Assembly (NCBI RefSeq): GCF_007988825.1
Contig: NZ_BJUW01000008.1
Coordinates: 62,001-126,000, forward strand
Reading direction: 5' to 3'
DNA from: Microbacterium aerolatum
GTDB lineage: Bacteria > Actinomycetota > Actinomycetes > Actinomycetales > Microbacteriaceae
Length of the DNA: 64,000 bases
The notes under the pieces are model-generated. The model did not search any database. It saw only the letters and a list, made by a program, of their open reading frames with translations, and was not told the origin of the DNA. Positions within the stretch are counted from its first letter, which is position 1, and the number at the start of each line of letters is the position of its first letter. A program made the translations under genes and the position numbers. Positions 16,007-29,050 of the stretch are shown here, in pieces.

Positions 16007-16201
16007 ATGTCCATGAGTCTCGACGATCTCGCCCGCGCCCATGCTGAACTCAGCCAGCGAGTGAACTCCCTATATGCCGACCGCGCAGCACTGATCCTCG
16101 ACGCGCGCGCCGAGGGACACACCTGGCAGCAGATCGCCGACGTGCTCGGCATGACACCTCACGGCGCGATCAAGGCTTCCAAGATGACAACCGCCGATTG
16201 A
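16007..16201 (+). CDS. Small HTH regulator, 64 aa, divergent from the recombinase operon
   Basis: The C-terminal HTH reads TWQQIADVLGMTPHGAIKAS, a resolvase/sigma-like helix-turn-helix; the N-terminus (LDDLARAHAELSQRVNSLYADR) is a helix suited to dimerisation. The start may be ATG 16007 or 16013, or 15986 for a slightly longer form. No ribosome-binding site is present, and the ATG lies 3 bp past operator 2, so a leaderless mRNA is likely. It is the obvious candidate to bind the paired operators and set the state of the divergent promoters. Confidence 0.7.
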   Translation: MSMSLDDLARAHAELSQRVNSLYADRAALILDARAEGHTWQQIADVLGMTPHGAIKASKMTTAD

Positions 16202-16219
16202 GTTGGTGCCGGATGTTTC

Positions 16220-16272
16220 GTGTACTCGCGTGTACTCCGGCAGTGTAAATAGGCGTAAACAGGTGTCAACAA
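16220..16272 (+). repeat. Arm-type integrase sites, right array of five decamers
   Basis: Units: GTGTACTCGC (16220), GTGTACTCCG (16230), then after 3 bp GTGTAAATAG (16243), GCGTAAACAG (16253) and GTGTCAACAA (16263). The first two match the left pair near int. The 10-bp period places all units on one helical face. The array ends 74 bp from attR. Confidence 0.6.
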
Positions 16273-16346
16273 CTGCTACTCTGATTTCGCGTCTGACCCG
16301 GAAAAACCCCGGAACGACGCAAGTTCAGAACGAGGGATCTGGGTCA

Positions 16347-16390
16347 CTTCCAAACAGATGATGCGAGTTCGATTCTCGTCAGCCCCTCCA
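16347..16390 (+). repeat. attR: right copy of the 44-bp tRNA-Gly repeat
   Basis: Identical to 6837-6880, but without the 5' half of a tRNA, so it is not a functional tRNA gene. It marks the right end of the element. Chromosomal sequence resumes at 16391. Confidence 0.93.
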
Positions 16391-16413
16391 TCTCCCTTTC
16401 ATGAGGAGGACAC

Positions 16414-17622
16414 GTGGCAGCGTCACCGGTTCCTCCGTCAGGCGGTCATCAGATCGAATCGGCTTTCGGCGCCGCCGCAGAGCCCGCCCCGGCATCCGAA
16501 CGCAAGCCCCGTCGCCGACGCACCGGCCTGATTCTGACGGCGCTCGGCATCCTCGTGATCGGCGCCGCCTGCGCCGGCACTCACTGGGCCGCGAACGTCG
16601 GCTACGACGACGCTCTGCTCGCGTTCGAGGATGCCGCGGACGACGCGAAGGCGAGCCAGGACGAGCTCGAGCGCACGTTGCTCGCGCTGACCGATACGAC
16701 CGATGTCGCCACGACCGTCGCCGAGACCGACAGCGGGAACCTCATGGACGCCGCTTCCAAGGAGACCTTCACCGCTGCTCTATCGGAGGCGACGGACGCG
16801 CAGGACGAGGCTGCGGCGCTCATCGACGAGAAGCTGCCTGAGCCGACGGACAAGCCCGCCTGGGCGTGGGAGCTGTTCGGCGCCACCGCCGAGCTGAACA
16901 CCGATCGCGACGAGCTCACCGAAGATCACGGCGACTTCGACGACACGCGTTCGACTGTCGCGACGGCATCCGATGCCGTGAACACGACGGGCACGGCCGC
17001 AGTCCTCTCGGCCGCGGAGGCCGCGGGTGCCTTCGAGTCAGCGCACGTGTCTGCCCGCAACACAGACATCATCGCGCTACGACGGGCCGCGGAGCGACTC
17101 AGCGGAGCGGCGGCCCTGGACGCGACGTCCGCGGAGGCCTACGCCGAGCTCGAGTCGGCTGCAGCGCAGATGCTGTCCTCAGAACAGGCCGAACTCGCCG
17201 AGAAGCAGGGACCGCTGCATGACGCGCGGGTCGAGATCGAAGCCTTCGCCCGCGATCTGGCCCCCGGCGTACTGCTCGACTTCGACTGGTCGCCGCTTGT
17301 GAACGGGTACGGCGAGGCCGACAGCATGGGCGGCTACGCGACGTGGTGGTACGGCGAACCCGGGTACGCGAACCTCGAGCTGTCGGACTCGGTCGCCCGG
17401 TACTGGCCCGGCGATCGAAGCAGAGCGCTGGTCGCGCACGAGGTCGGGCACGCGATCAGCGTGAAGTGCAAGGGCATGTACGACGACAGCGACCAGGGAA
17501 CGATCGAGGCCTGGGCGACGGCATGGGCGATCGGCATGGGCTTCCATGACGACGCCAACGGCACGTCGGCCTACGGCACTCCCCCGCAGTCACTCATCGA
17601 CGCCGCGGCTGCGTGCCGGTGA
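16414..17622 (+). CDS. Membrane-anchored protein with HEVGH metallopeptidase-like motif
   Basis: A 402-aa protein: a Pro/Ala-rich and basic N-terminus (RKPRRRRTG), one membrane span at about 38-58 (LILTALGILVIGAACAG), a long acidic helical outer region, and a C-terminal domain with ALVAHEVGHAIS (H342, E343, H346), the zinc-peptidase HExxH form. A possible third ligand Glu lies in TIEAWATAWAIGMG (about 364). Start GTG with GAGGAGG upstream. The family was not identified. Without the element, this gene would sit only 24 nt behind tRNA-Gly. Confidence 0.75.
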   Translation: MAASPVPPSGGHQIESAFGAAAEPAPASERKPRRRRTGLILTALGILVIGAACAGTHWAANVGYDDALLAFEDAADDAKASQDELERTLLALTDTTDVATTVAETDSGNLMDAASKETFTAALSEATDAQDEAAALIDEKLPEPTDKPAWAWELFGATAELNTDRDELTEDHGDFDDTRSTVATASDAVNTTGTAAVLSAAEAAGAFESAHVSARNTDIIALRRAAERLSGAAALDATSAEAYAELESAAAQMLSSEQAELAEKQGPLHDARVEIEAFARDLAPGVLLDFDWSPLVNGYGEADSMGGYATWWYGEPGYANLELSDSVARYWPGDRSRALVAHEVGHAISVKCKGMYDDSDQGTIEAWATAWAIGMGFHDDANGTSAYGTPPQSLIDAAAACR

Positions 17623-17623
17623 G

Positions 17624-17977
17624 TCACTGACCGCGACGCTCGCGCAGCTGAGTGAGCGCCTCGTCGAGAAGCTGCTCGGCCTCGTCGTCGGTGCGACGCT
17701 CCTTCACGTAGGCGAGGTGCGTCTTGTAGGGCTCGTTCTTCGAGAGCTCCGGCGGGTTCGCCTTGTCGCGCCCTGCCGGCAGACCGGACTGCGGGTGGTC
17801 GATGGTCTCCGGGATCTCCTCGTCCGGAAGTCCGGCCGCGAAGTAGCGGACGGTCTCATTGCCGAGCCCGTCCCAGTACGAGACCGCGATGCGGTCGGCG
17901 TGGTAGCCGTGGTCCTGCTCGCCCATCGGGCCGGAGCCGACGCGGGTGCCGCGGATGGCATTGCCTCCAGTGGCCAT
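17624..17977 (-). CDS. rbpA: RNA polymerase-binding protein RbpA
   Basis: Actinobacterial transcription factor that binds the principal sigma factor and RNA polymerase and stabilises the open complex. The 117-aa length is typical; the N-terminus (NAIRGTRVGSGPMGE) and the sigma-interaction region (FAAGLPDEEIPETIDHP...GLPAG) are recognisable. AGGTG precedes the ATG. It follows secG with only 1 nt between stop and start codon and converges with the metallopeptidase-like gene, with no terminator visible between them. This gene is among the clearest markers that the host is an actinobacterium. Confidence 0.95.
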   Translation of the reverse strand: MATGGNAIRGTRVGSGPMGEQDHGYHADRIAVSYWDGLGNETVRYFAAGLPDEEIPETIDHPQSGLPAGRDKANPPELSKNEPYKTHLAYVKERRTDDEAEQLLDEALTQLRERRGQ

Positions 17978-17978
17978 G

Positions 17979-18227
17979 TCAGATCACCTCGAGTTTCGTG
18001 ATGAGCCCCAGCGCGACGATGGACACGAACCACACGAGTGCCAGGACGATGGTGAAGCGGTTGAGGTTGCGCTCCGCGAGCCCGGAGGAGCCGACCGCCG
18101 AGGTCATGCCGCCGCCGAACATGTCGGAGAGACCGCCACCGCGGCCCTTGTGGAGAAGGATGAGGAGTGTCAGCAGGACGCTGGTGATACCCAGCAGGAC
18201 CTGCAGGACGAACTCAAGAATTGCCAC
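17979..18227 (-). CDS. secG: Preprotein translocase subunit SecG
   Basis: Small non-essential subunit of SecYEG. The 82 aa include two membrane spans (about 4-24 and 57-77) joined by the conserved loop HKGRGGGLSDMFGGG. It is located between tpiA and rbpA, the usual actinobacterial order gap-pgk-tpiA-secG-rbpA. A terminator hairpin lies between tpiA and secG, so secG-rbpA probably has its own promoter in the 81-bp gap. Confidence 0.95.
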   Translation of the reverse strand: MAILEFVLQVLLGITSVLLTLLILLHKGRGGGLSDMFGGGMTSAVGSSGLAERNLNRFTIVLALVWFVSIVALGLITKLEVI

Positions 18228-18280
18228 GAGGGAAAGCCTTTCGAAGGGACAGTTGGTTGCCCGTAAGGGTCAAGTATACG

Positions 18281-18306
18281 GGTGACGGGGCCGCAGCCCC
18301 GTCACC
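18281..18306 (-). terminator. Terminator after tpiA
   Basis: GGTGACGGGGC pairs with GCCCCGTCACC (11 bp, 4-nt loop), 2 nt past the tpiA stop. It closes the gap-pgk-tpiA glycolytic operon. Confidence 0.75.
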
Positions 18307-18308
18307 GC

Positions 18309-19133
18309 TCAGACGCCTACGTGCTTCTCGAACCGGATGATCGCGGCGAAGTCGTCGACCACCAGGCTCGCGCCGCCGACCAGCGCACCGTCGACATCGG
18401 GTTCGCGCATGAAGCTGGCGATGTTCGCCGCCTTCACCGAACCGCCGTACAGGATGCGGGTGCGCGCGGCGGCGTCCTCGTCCAGGGTCTTCGCCAGCAC
18501 ACCGCGGAGCGCTGCGCAGACGTCCTGCGCCTGCTGCGGCGTCGCCGCCTGGCCGGAGCCGATCGCCCACACGGGCTCGTACGCCACGACGATGTCGGCG
18601 GATGCCGGGACGCCCTTGAGCGCCGCTTCCAGTTGACCGGCGGGAACGGCGCTCGCGCCGAACTTCTCCAGGTCCTCGGCGGTCTCGCCGACGCAGATCA
18701 CCGGCACCAGACCGTGCTTGAGCGCCGCCTGCACCTTCGCCGCCACGACGACGTCGGACTCGGCGTGGTACTCACGACGCTCCGAGTGGCCGATGATGAC
18801 GTACTTCGCGTCGAGCTTCGACAGGAACGCTCCGGACACCTCGCCGGTGTACGCACCGGAGTCGTGGGCCGAGACGTCCTGCGCGCCGAGCGCGAAGGGG
18901 ATCTTGTCCGCATCGATCAGCGTCTGCACACTGCGGATGTCGGTGAACGGCGGGAAGACCGCCACCTCGACGGAGCCGTCCTCGTGCTTGGCGTCCTTGA
19001 GCGCCCAGTGCAGCTTCTGCACGAACGCGACCGCCTGCAGGTGGTCCAGGTTCATCTTCCAGTTTCCCGCGATCAGCGGGGTACGAGCCCTGTTCGGCGC
19101 AGCCGACGATTCAGAACTTGTGTTTACGCCCAT
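18309..19133 (-). CDS. tpiA: Triosephosphate isomerase
   Basis: Interconverts dihydroxyacetone phosphate and glyceraldehyde 3-phosphate in glycolysis. Active-site elements: NWKMN with K26, the electrophile His in IIGHSERR, the base Glu in AYEPVWAIG, and the phosphate loop YGGSV. At 274 aa it is slightly long because of a roughly 18-residue N-terminal extension before TPLIAGNW. Its start overlaps the 3' end of pgk by 10 nt, indicating co-transcription and coupled translation. A later start is not favoured because no Met or GTG follows before the first strand. Confidence 0.96.
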   Translation of the reverse strand: MGVNTSSESSAAPNRARTPLIAGNWKMNLDHLQAVAFVQKLHWALKDAKHEDGSVEVAVFPPFTDIRSVQTLIDADKIPFALGAQDVSAHDSGAYTGEVSGAFLSKLDAKYVIIGHSERREYHAESDVVVAAKVQAALKHGLVPVICVGETAEDLEKFGASAVPAGQLEAALKGVPASADIVVAYEPVWAIGSGQAATPQQAQDVCAALRGVLAKTLDEDAAARTRILYGGSVKAANIASFMREPDVDGALVGGASLVVDDFAAIIRFEKHVGV

Positions 19134-20338
19134 CCGAGCACCTCCAGGCCGGGTAGTTTCTTGCCCTCGAGGAACTCGAGGCTCGCGCCTCCGCCCGTCG
19201 AGATGTGACCGAACTGGTCGTCCGCGAAGCCGAGCTGACGCACAGCGGCGGCGGAGTCGCCGCCGCCGACGACGCCGAGGCCGTCGACCTCGGTCAGCGC
19301 CTGCGCGACGGCCTTGGTTCCCGCGGCGAACGCGGGGAACTCGAACACGCCCATCGGGCCGTTCCAGAACACGGTCTTCGAGTCGCGGATCGCCTGAGCG
19401 AAGACGTCACCGGTCTCGGGGCCGATGTCGAGCCCGATCCCGGATGCGCCGAACGAGGAGTCCTCGATGGCATCCGCCGCGACCGTCTCGTGCGCGGCAT
19501 CCGCCGAGAACGACTCGGCCACGACGACGTCCGTCGGCACCACGATCTCGACGCCGCGCTCGGCGGCGTCTGCGAGATAGCCGCGGACGGTGTCGAGCTG
19601 GTCCTTCTCGAGAAGGCTGGATGCCACGGCGTGACCCTGCGCGGCGAGGAACGTGAACAGCATGCCGCCGCCGACGAGGATGCGGTCGACGCGCGGGAGC
19701 AGGTGCGAGATGACGCCGAGCTTGTCGCTGACCTTCGATCCGCCGAGGACGACCGTGTACGGGCGCTCCGGGTTCTCGGTCAGGCGGTCGAGCACGTCCA
19801 GCTCCGTGGCGATCAGCAGACCGGCCGCGGAGGGCAGGATCTCGGCCAGCTCGTAGACGCTGGCCTGCTTGCGGTGCACGACGCCGAAACCGTCCGACAC
19901 CAGCGCGTCGCCGAGCTGTGCGAGCTCGCCGGCGAACGCCTTGCGTGTGCTGTCGTCCTTCGCCGTCTCACCGGCGTTGAACCGCAGGTTCTCGATCACG
20001 ACGACCTCGCCGTTCGCCAGACCGGCGACGGCCTCGCGTGCGGAGTCGCCGACCGTGTCCGTCGCGAACGCGACCGGCTGGTCGAGCAGCTCGGACAGGC
20101 GCTTCGCCACCGGCTCGAGGCTGTACTGCGGATCGGGGGCGCCGTCGGGGCGTCCGAGGTGCGAGCACACGACGACGCGCGCGCCCGCTTCGATGAGCGT
20201 GTTCAGGGTCGGCAGCGAGGCGCGTACACGGCCATCGTCCGTTATGACGCCGTCCTTCAGGGGGACGTTCAGGTCACAACGGACGATGACGCGCTTGCCC
20301 TCGAGCGAACCCAGCGATTCCAGGGTGCGCAGGGTCAT
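19124..20338 (-). CDS. pgk: Phosphoglycerate kinase
   Basis: Transfers phosphate from 1,3-bisphosphoglycerate to ADP. The 404 aa show [11 protein letters not shown] near the N-terminus, SHLGRPDG for 3-phosphoglycerate binding, the hinge [12 protein letters not shown], and the nucleotide-binding end GGGDSAAAV...[14 protein letters not shown]. It lies 7 nt downstream of gap and overlaps tpiA, forming the classic glycolytic operon. All diagnostic segments are intact. Confidence 0.97.
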   Translation of the reverse strand: MTLRTLESLGSLEGKRVIVRCDLNVPLKDGVITDDGRVRASLPTLNTLIEAGARVVVCSHLGRPDGAPDPQYSLEPVAKRLSELLDQPVAFATDTVGDSAREAVAGLANGEVVVIENLRFNAGETAKDDSTRKAFAGELAQLGDALVSDGFGVVHRKQASVYELAEILPSAAGLLIATELDVLDRLTENPERPYTVVLGGSKVSDKLGVISHLLPRVDRILVGGGMLFTFLAAQGHAVASSLLEKDQLDTVRGYLADAAERGVEIVVPTDVVVAESFSADAAHETVAADAIEDSSFGASGIGLDIGPETGDVFAQAIRDSKTVFWNGPMGVFEFPAFAAGTKAVAQALTEVDGLGVVGGGDSAAAVRQLGFADDQFGHISTGGGASLEFLEGKKLPGLEVLGWA

Positions 20339-20345
20339 GTCAGGC

Positions 20346-21353
<1,008 letters not shown>

Positions 21354-21430
21354 TCAGGTCTCCCTGTTTCTCATGTGCGGCGCCCACATCTGCATGCCGA
21401 CGCAACGCTCGGGGTTTTTGGCTGAGATGG

Positions 21431-21460
21431 CGTCCCGACGAGCCGAGGCCCGTCGGGACG
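21431..21460 (-). terminator. Terminator after sodA
   Basis: CGTCCCGACG pairs with CGTCGGGACG across a 10-nt loop, 8 nt past the sodA stop. No T tract. Confidence 0.6.
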
Positions 21461-21468
21461 CGACCCGA

Positions 21469-22095
21469 TTACGACAGTACCAGCAGGCCGTTCGTCTGCT
21501 TGCGGGCGACGTCGAGGCGCTGCGCGACGTTCTCCCAGTTGGCGATGTTCCACGCCGCCTTGACGTAGTCCGCCTTGACGTTGAGGTAGTCGAGGTAGAA
21601 GGCGTGCTCCCACATGTCGAGCTGGAACAGCGGGATCGTGCCCTGAGCGGTGTTGGCCTGCTGGTCGAACAGCTGCTGGATGATCAGGCGCTGACCGATC
21701 GAGTCCCAGCTGAGAACAGCCCAGCCGGAGCCCTGGATGCCGGTGGCGGCAGCCGTGAAGTGAGCCTGGAACTTATCGAACGAGCCGAAGTACTCGTCGA
21801 TGGCGGCCTTCAGCTCGCCCTCGGGCTGACCGCCGCCGTTCGGCGACAGGTTGGTCCAGAAGATCGAGTGGTTGACGTGACCGCCGAGGTTGAACGCGAG
21901 GTCCTTCTCGAGCTTGTTGACGTTCGCGAGGTTGCCGCTGTCGCGTGCCTCGGCGAGAGCCTCGAGGGCCGTGTTCGCACCGGCGACGTAGGTGGCGTGG
22001 TGCTTGTCATGGTGGAGCTCCATGATCTTGCCGCTGATGTGCGGTTCCAGCGCCGCGAAGTCGTAGGGGAGGTCGGGGAGCGTGTAAACAGCCAT
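21469..22095 (-). CDS. sodA: Superoxide dismutase (Mn/Fe family)
   Basis: Disproportionates superoxide. The 208 aa show MELHHDKHH (first His ligand H28), HVNHSIFW (second His ligand H76) and [12 protein letters not shown] with the Asp and His ligands. The Gly-rich and Gln pattern (GSGWAVL) is compatible with Mn, but metal use cannot be settled from sequence. The ATG at 22095 is preferred over one five codons earlier, because [11 protein letters not shown] is the normal family start. Monocistronic: a terminator follows and a 142-bp gap without other features precedes. Confidence 0.95.
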   Translation of the reverse strand: MAVYTLPDLPYDFAALEPHISGKIMELHHDKHHATYVAGANTALEALAEARDSGNLANVNKLEKDLAFNLGGHVNHSIFWTNLSPNGGGQPEGELKAAIDEYFGSFDKFQAHFTAAATGIQGSGWAVLSWDSIGQRLIIQQLFDQQANTAQGTIPLFQLDMWEHAFYLDYLNVKADYVKAAWNIANWENVAQRLDVARKQTNGLLVLS

Positions 22096-22237
22096 GTCGC
22101 TTTCATCCAATCCGCGCCGCGCCGCGGCGCTTGTCGGTTCCTCCGCGCCACCCGAATGCGACGCGGAGCAGACTTCTTCATCTTAGTGACGACAACGCGC
22201 CGGCGGCGAGGATGCTTCCGCGGATGACGAGGGAGTC

Positions 22238-23215
22238 CTAGACGTCGAGGCCGGCAGGTACCGCGGACTCCGTGCCGGGGACGCCGTCCTGCTGCGCGCG
22301 CTTGTCGGCCATGGCCAGCAGACGGCGGATGCGGCCGGCGACGGCATCCTTGGTCAGGGGCGGATCGGCGTGGTGTCCGAGTTCGTCCAGGCTCGCATCG
22401 CGGTGCGCGAGCCGCAGCTCGCCGGCGAGGCGCAGATGGTCGGGGACGGTCTCGCCGAGGATCTCCAGCGCGCGCTCGACGCGGGCGCAGGCGGCCACGG
22501 CTGCCTGCGCGGACCGGCGCAGGTTGGCGTCGTCGAAGTTCACGAGGCGGTTCACGCCCGCGCGCACCTCGCGACGCTGGCGCATCTCCTCCCACGCGGC
22601 TGCCGTCTTCTGGGCACCCATCTGGGCGAGGATCGAGCGGATGGCCTCGCCTTCGCGCACGACGACGCGCGGCATGCCGCGCACCTCACGTGCCTTGGCG
22701 GCGACGCCGAGCCGGTGCGCGGCGCCCACGAGTGCCATGGCGGCCTCCGACGTCGGGCACGAGACCTCGAGCATCGCGGAGCGGCCGGGCTCCGACAGGG
22801 AACCGGCGGCGAGGAAGGCACCGCGCCAGAGGCCGGCGAGCTCCTCGCGCGACCCGGTGGTGAGGCGGTTCGGCAGGCCGCGGACAGGGCGGCGGCGCTG
22901 GTCGAGCAGTCCGGTCTGACGGGCGAGAGTCTCCCCCGCGCCGATCACGCGCACCGCGTAGCGGGCGCCGTCGTGCGAGCTGGCGGACTGCACCTGGGCT
23001 AGCTCGGGACGCACCCCGTAGATCTCGGCGAGGTCGCGGGCGACACGACGTGCCAGCAGTTCGGCGTCGACCTCCGCCTCGACGGCGACGCGGCCGGCGA
23101 TGGAGTGGAGCCCGCCGGCGAACCGGAGGATCGCGGTGACCTCCGCGACGCGCACCGTCGGAGGTGCGTTTCGGATGCTGACGAGTTCAGCCTTGACATC
23201 GGTGGTTAGCGCCAC
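22238..23215 (-). CDS. whiA: Sporulation/cell-division regulator WhiA
   Basis: DNA-binding protein conserved in Gram-positives, combining a degenerate LAGLIDADG homing-endonuclease domain (about 1-200) with a C-terminal HTH (about 215-310; [20 protein letters not shown]). The GTG at 23215 (325 aa) is chosen because GGAG precedes it by 4 nt. The order uvrA-uvrC-rapZ-whiA is the conserved actinobacterial cluster. In a non-sporulating host the likely role is expression of division genes, as inferred from Streptomyces work on WhiA with WhiB. Confidence 0.93.
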   Translation of the reverse strand: MALTTDVKAELVSIRNAPPTVRVAEVTAILRFAGGLHSIAGRVAVEAEVDAELLARRVARDLAEIYGVRPELAQVQSASSHDGARYAVRVIGAGETLARQTGLLDQRRRPVRGLPNRLTTGSREELAGLWRGAFLAAGSLSEPGRSAMLEVSCPTSEAAMALVGAAHRLGVAAKAREVRGMPRVVVREGEAIRSILAQMGAQKTAAAWEEMRQRREVRAGVNRLVNFDDANLRRSAQAAVAACARVERALEILGETVPDHLRLAGELRLAHRDASLDELGHHADPPLTKDAVAGRIRRLLAMADKRAQQDGVPGTESAVPAGLDV

Positions 23216-23288
23216 GGGACTCCTTGTAAAGCTACGCGCGTCGGATCGCGACGCAAACAATCAGTTTACCGGCCGCGGCCCGCGTCAC

Positions 23289-24161
23289 TTACTCGCGTCC
23301 GAGATCCCGGTGCCGCACGCTCACGGCGACGCCGGGGACGGAGGCCAGGCGCTTCGCGAGCTCCTCGGCCATCGCCACCGACCGGTGCTTTCCACCGGTG
23401 CATCCGATCGCCACGGTCGAGTGCCCCTTGTTCTCGCGCTGATACCCCTCGAGCACGGGTGTGAGTGCCTTCGCGTAGGCCTCGAGGAATTCGGAGGCAC
23501 CCTCCTGCGTGAGCACGTAGTCGCGCACCTGAGCATCCTGCCCGGTGAAACCGCGCAGGTCATCGTTCCAGTACGGGTTGGGCAGGAATCGCATATCGGC
23601 CACGAGATCCACGTCTGTGGGGAGCCCGTACTTGAAGCCGAAGCTGAGGATGGTCAGCCGGTGTCTGGCCGCACCCTCCTCTGAGAAGGTCTCGGAGACC
23701 TGCGTCGCCAGCTGATGGATGTTCAGCGACGACGTGTCGATCACGATGTCGGCGGCCTCGCGCACGAGCGTGAGCCTGGAGCGTTCGAGGCGGATGCCGT
23801 CGAGCAGCGTGCCGTCCTCCTGCAGCGGGTGCGGTCGACGCACCGACTCGAACCGTCGGACGAGGACATCGTCGGAGGCGTCGAGGAACAGCACGCGGAC
23901 GCTGCCGCGTGAGCGGAGTGCGCGCGCCACCTCGGGGAAGTCGTTGAACAGGTTCCTCCCGCGGACGTCCACGACCGCGGCGACCTTCGGAAGCGCTCCC
24001 CCACCGATATCGGTGAGATCGAGAAGCGGCCGCAGCATCTGCGGAGGAAGGTTGTCGACCACGTACCAGCCGAGGTCTTCGAGGGCGTTCGCCACCGTGG
24101 AACGTCCGGCACCGGACATGCCGGTGACGATGAGGAATTCGTTCTCCCCCTCGGTGGTCAT
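23289..24161 (-). CDS. rapZ: RapZ/YvcJ-family nucleotide-binding protein
   Basis: P-loop protein with Walker A GMSGAGRS at residues 14-21 and the conserved C-terminal [13 protein letters not shown]. The 290-aa length matches the family. E. coli RapZ is an RNase E adapter controlling glmS; in actinobacteria that sRNA system is absent and the role is unsettled, though GTP/ATP binding and sensing of a cell-wall precursor are likely. Located between whiA and uvrC on the same strand, 29 nt from uvrC. Confidence 0.93.
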   Translation of the reverse strand: MTTEGENEFLIVTGMSGAGRSTVANALEDLGWYVVDNLPPQMLRPLLDLTDIGGGALPKVAAVVDVRGRNLFNDFPEVARALRSRGSVRVLFLDASDDVLVRRFESVRRPHPLQEDGTLLDGIRLERSRLTLVREAADIVIDTSSLNIHQLATQVSETFSEEGAARHRLTILSFGFKYGLPTDVDLVADMRFLPNPYWNDDLRGFTGQDAQVRDYVLTQEGASEFLEAYAKALTPVLEGYQRENKGHSTVAIGCTGGKHRSVAMAEELAKRLASVPGVAVSVRHRDLGRE

Positions 24162-24190
24162 CCGTACTCCCTCTTCCTGTGGAGACCAGC

Positions 24191-26115
24191 CTATCTACTC
24201 GCGAGGTGGCTGTGGATGCTCAGCGCCAGCGCGGGCCCGATGCCCGGCACCTCCTGGATCTGTTCCGAGCTCGCGCCCTTGAGCGCGCTGACCGATCCGA
24301 AGTGACGCAGGAGCGTCTTGATGCGGGAGGCACCGAGCCCTGGGACCTCTTCGAGCACGGTGCCGATGTCACGGCGGCGGCGCTTGCGCTGATGCGTGAT
24401 CGCGAATCGGTGCGCCTCATCGCGAAGGCGCTGCAACAGATAGAGCGCCTCGCTGGTGCGCGGCAGGATCACCGGGAAGTCCTCCCCCGGCAGCCACACC
24501 TCCTCGAGCCGCTTGGCGATGCCGCACAGGCCGATCTCGGTGTGCCCGGAGTCGCGGAGCGCGCGGGCCGCCGCCTCGACCTGCGGTTTGCCGCCATCGA
24601 CGAGGAGCAACTGCGGCGGGTACGCGAAGCGCGGCTTCTTCCGGGTCGTCACGACCTCGCCGTCGGCGAAGGCGTCATCCGTTGTCGACACTTCGACGGG
24701 CTCAGCGATCGACAACTCGGCCCCTGAGCCTGTCGAAGGGTCCAGATACGCGAGGCGGCGCATGAGCACCTGGTACATGGAGTCGGTGTCGTCGGTGGTC
24801 TCGGCGATGTTGAACGACCGGTACTGATCCTTGCGCGGCAGCCCGTCCTCGAACACCACCATCGACGCGACCACGTTCGTGCCGCCGAGATGCGAGATGT
24901 CGAAGCACTCGATTCGCAGCGGCGCGGACTCCAGGTCGATCGCCTCCTGCAGATCGGTCAGGGCCTGGGTGCGCGCGACGTAGTCGCCGGTGCGGCGGGT
25001 CTTGTGCCTGATCAGCGCCTGCTGGGCGTTGAGGGTGGCGTTGCGCATGAGTTCGGCGCGCTGGCCGCGCTGAGCCACCGCGATCTCCACCCGGCGCCCT
25101 CTGCGCTCGCGCAGCCACTCCTCGAGTTCGGCCACGTCGTCGGGCAGTGAGGGTACGAGGACACGGCGAGGGATATCGATGCCCTCGCCGTACGCACGCT
25201 GGAGCACCTGGTCGACGAGGTCGGAGCCGGAGATGTCGAGCTCCTTCTCGATGGTCGTCGCGCGCACTCCTCGCACGCGTCCGCCGCGGATCGAGAACTG
25301 CTGCACCGTCGCGGCCAACTCATCCTCGGCGATGCCGAACAGGTCGGCATCCTCGTCGGAGGGAAGCACCAGGGCGCTCTTGCCGAGCACGGCTTCGATC
25401 GAGGCGAGCTGATCGCGATACTTCGCGGCCGCCTCGTAGTCCATGGCTGCGGAGGCCGACTGCATCCGCCTGGTGAGTTCCTTGGTGAAGCGCTCGTCGC
25501 CGCCCGCCATGAAAGCGACGAAGTCGTCGACGATCGCGCGGTGCTCCTCGATCGTCACCTTCATCGAGCAGGGTCCGCCGCACTTGCCGATCTGGCCGGG
25601 GAAGCACGGCCGCCCCGTCGCCATGGCGCGCTTGTAGCTGGCGTCGCTGCAGGTGCGGATCGGGAACGCCTTGATCATCAGGTCGATGGTCTCGTGCACC
25701 GCCCACACCTTGGGGTAGGGACCGAAGTAGCGCGCCCGCGGGATCTTTCGGTTGCGCGTCACGAGAACGCGCGGCGCCTCGTCCCCCAGCGTCACGGCCA
25801 TGAACGGGTACGACTTGTCGTCCTTGTACCTGACGTTGAAGGGCGGATCGAACTCCTTGATCCACATGTACTCCAGCTGCAGGGAGTCCACGTCGGTGGG
25901 CACGACGGTCCATTCGACCGAGGCCGCAGTGGTGACCATCCGCCGGGTGCGCTCGTGCAGCGTGCGCAGCGGCGCGAAGTAGTTCGACAGGCGCTGACGC
26001 AGGTTCTTCGCCTTGCCGACGTACAGCACCCGGCCCTGAGCATCGAGGAAGCGGTACACGCCGGGAGCGGTCGGGATCTCGCCCTGCTTCGGCTTGTACG
26101 GGAGCACGTCGGCCA

Positions 26116-26116
<1 letters not shown>
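24191..26116 (-). CDS. uvrC: Excinuclease ABC subunit C with a REP-encoded insertion
   Basis: Makes both incisions in nucleotide excision repair. The N-terminal GIY-YIG domain (APGVYRFLD...[14 protein letters not shown]), a Cys-rich turn ([13 protein letters not shown]), the UVR motif (about 225-240), the RNase H-like endonuclease domain ([26 protein letters not shown]) and C-terminal HhH motifs are all present. Residues about 456-490, between LMRRLAYL and RFAYPPQ, are an insertion whose DNA is a REP-like palindrome, read as [10 protein letters not shown]...EPVEVST. The frame is intact, so the protein should work. The start shares one base with the uvrA stop (TGATG). Confidence 0.96.
24690..24743. 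repeat. REP-like palindrome inside uvrC coding sequence
   Basis: The left arm at 24690-24705 and right arm at 24724-24739 pair at 14 of 16 positions around CTTCGACGGGCTCAG / CTGAGCCTGTCGAAG. The right arm recurs beside tRNA-Gly (6785-6806). It translates in frame within uvrC. Confidence 0.7.
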
Positions 26117-29004
<2,888 letters not shown>

Positions 29005-29050
29005 CGAACAATTCTACGAGGGGCCACCGACATTGGCTCCGTGCGAACGT

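Larger units (their letters stand above)
6881..16390. mobile_element. Integrative element in tRNA-Gly, about 9.5 kb, P4/satellite-like gene content
   Basis: The limits are the 44-bp repeats attL and attR. It contains a tyrosine integrase next to attL, two excisionase-like HTH proteins, an SF3 helicase followed by an iteron array, a zinc-ribbon protein, a tape-measure-like protein, a second tyrosine recombinase and a divergent regulatory switch. No terminase, portal, capsid, relaxase or FtsK-like translocase was found. It therefore fits neither a full prophage nor an AICE. A phage satellite, or a minimal replicating integrative element, is the best reading, but it is an inference. Confidence 0.85.

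Noticed and set aside
6997..16201. AICE (pSAM2-type conjugative element)
   Set aside because: No FtsK/SpoIIIE-type translocase, Rep of the pSAM2 type or Spd proteins were found.
16347..16390. Possible second tRNA-Gly gene
   Set aside because: Only the 3' half (anticodon loop to CCA) is present; there is no D-arm or 5' acceptor strand, so it is attR.
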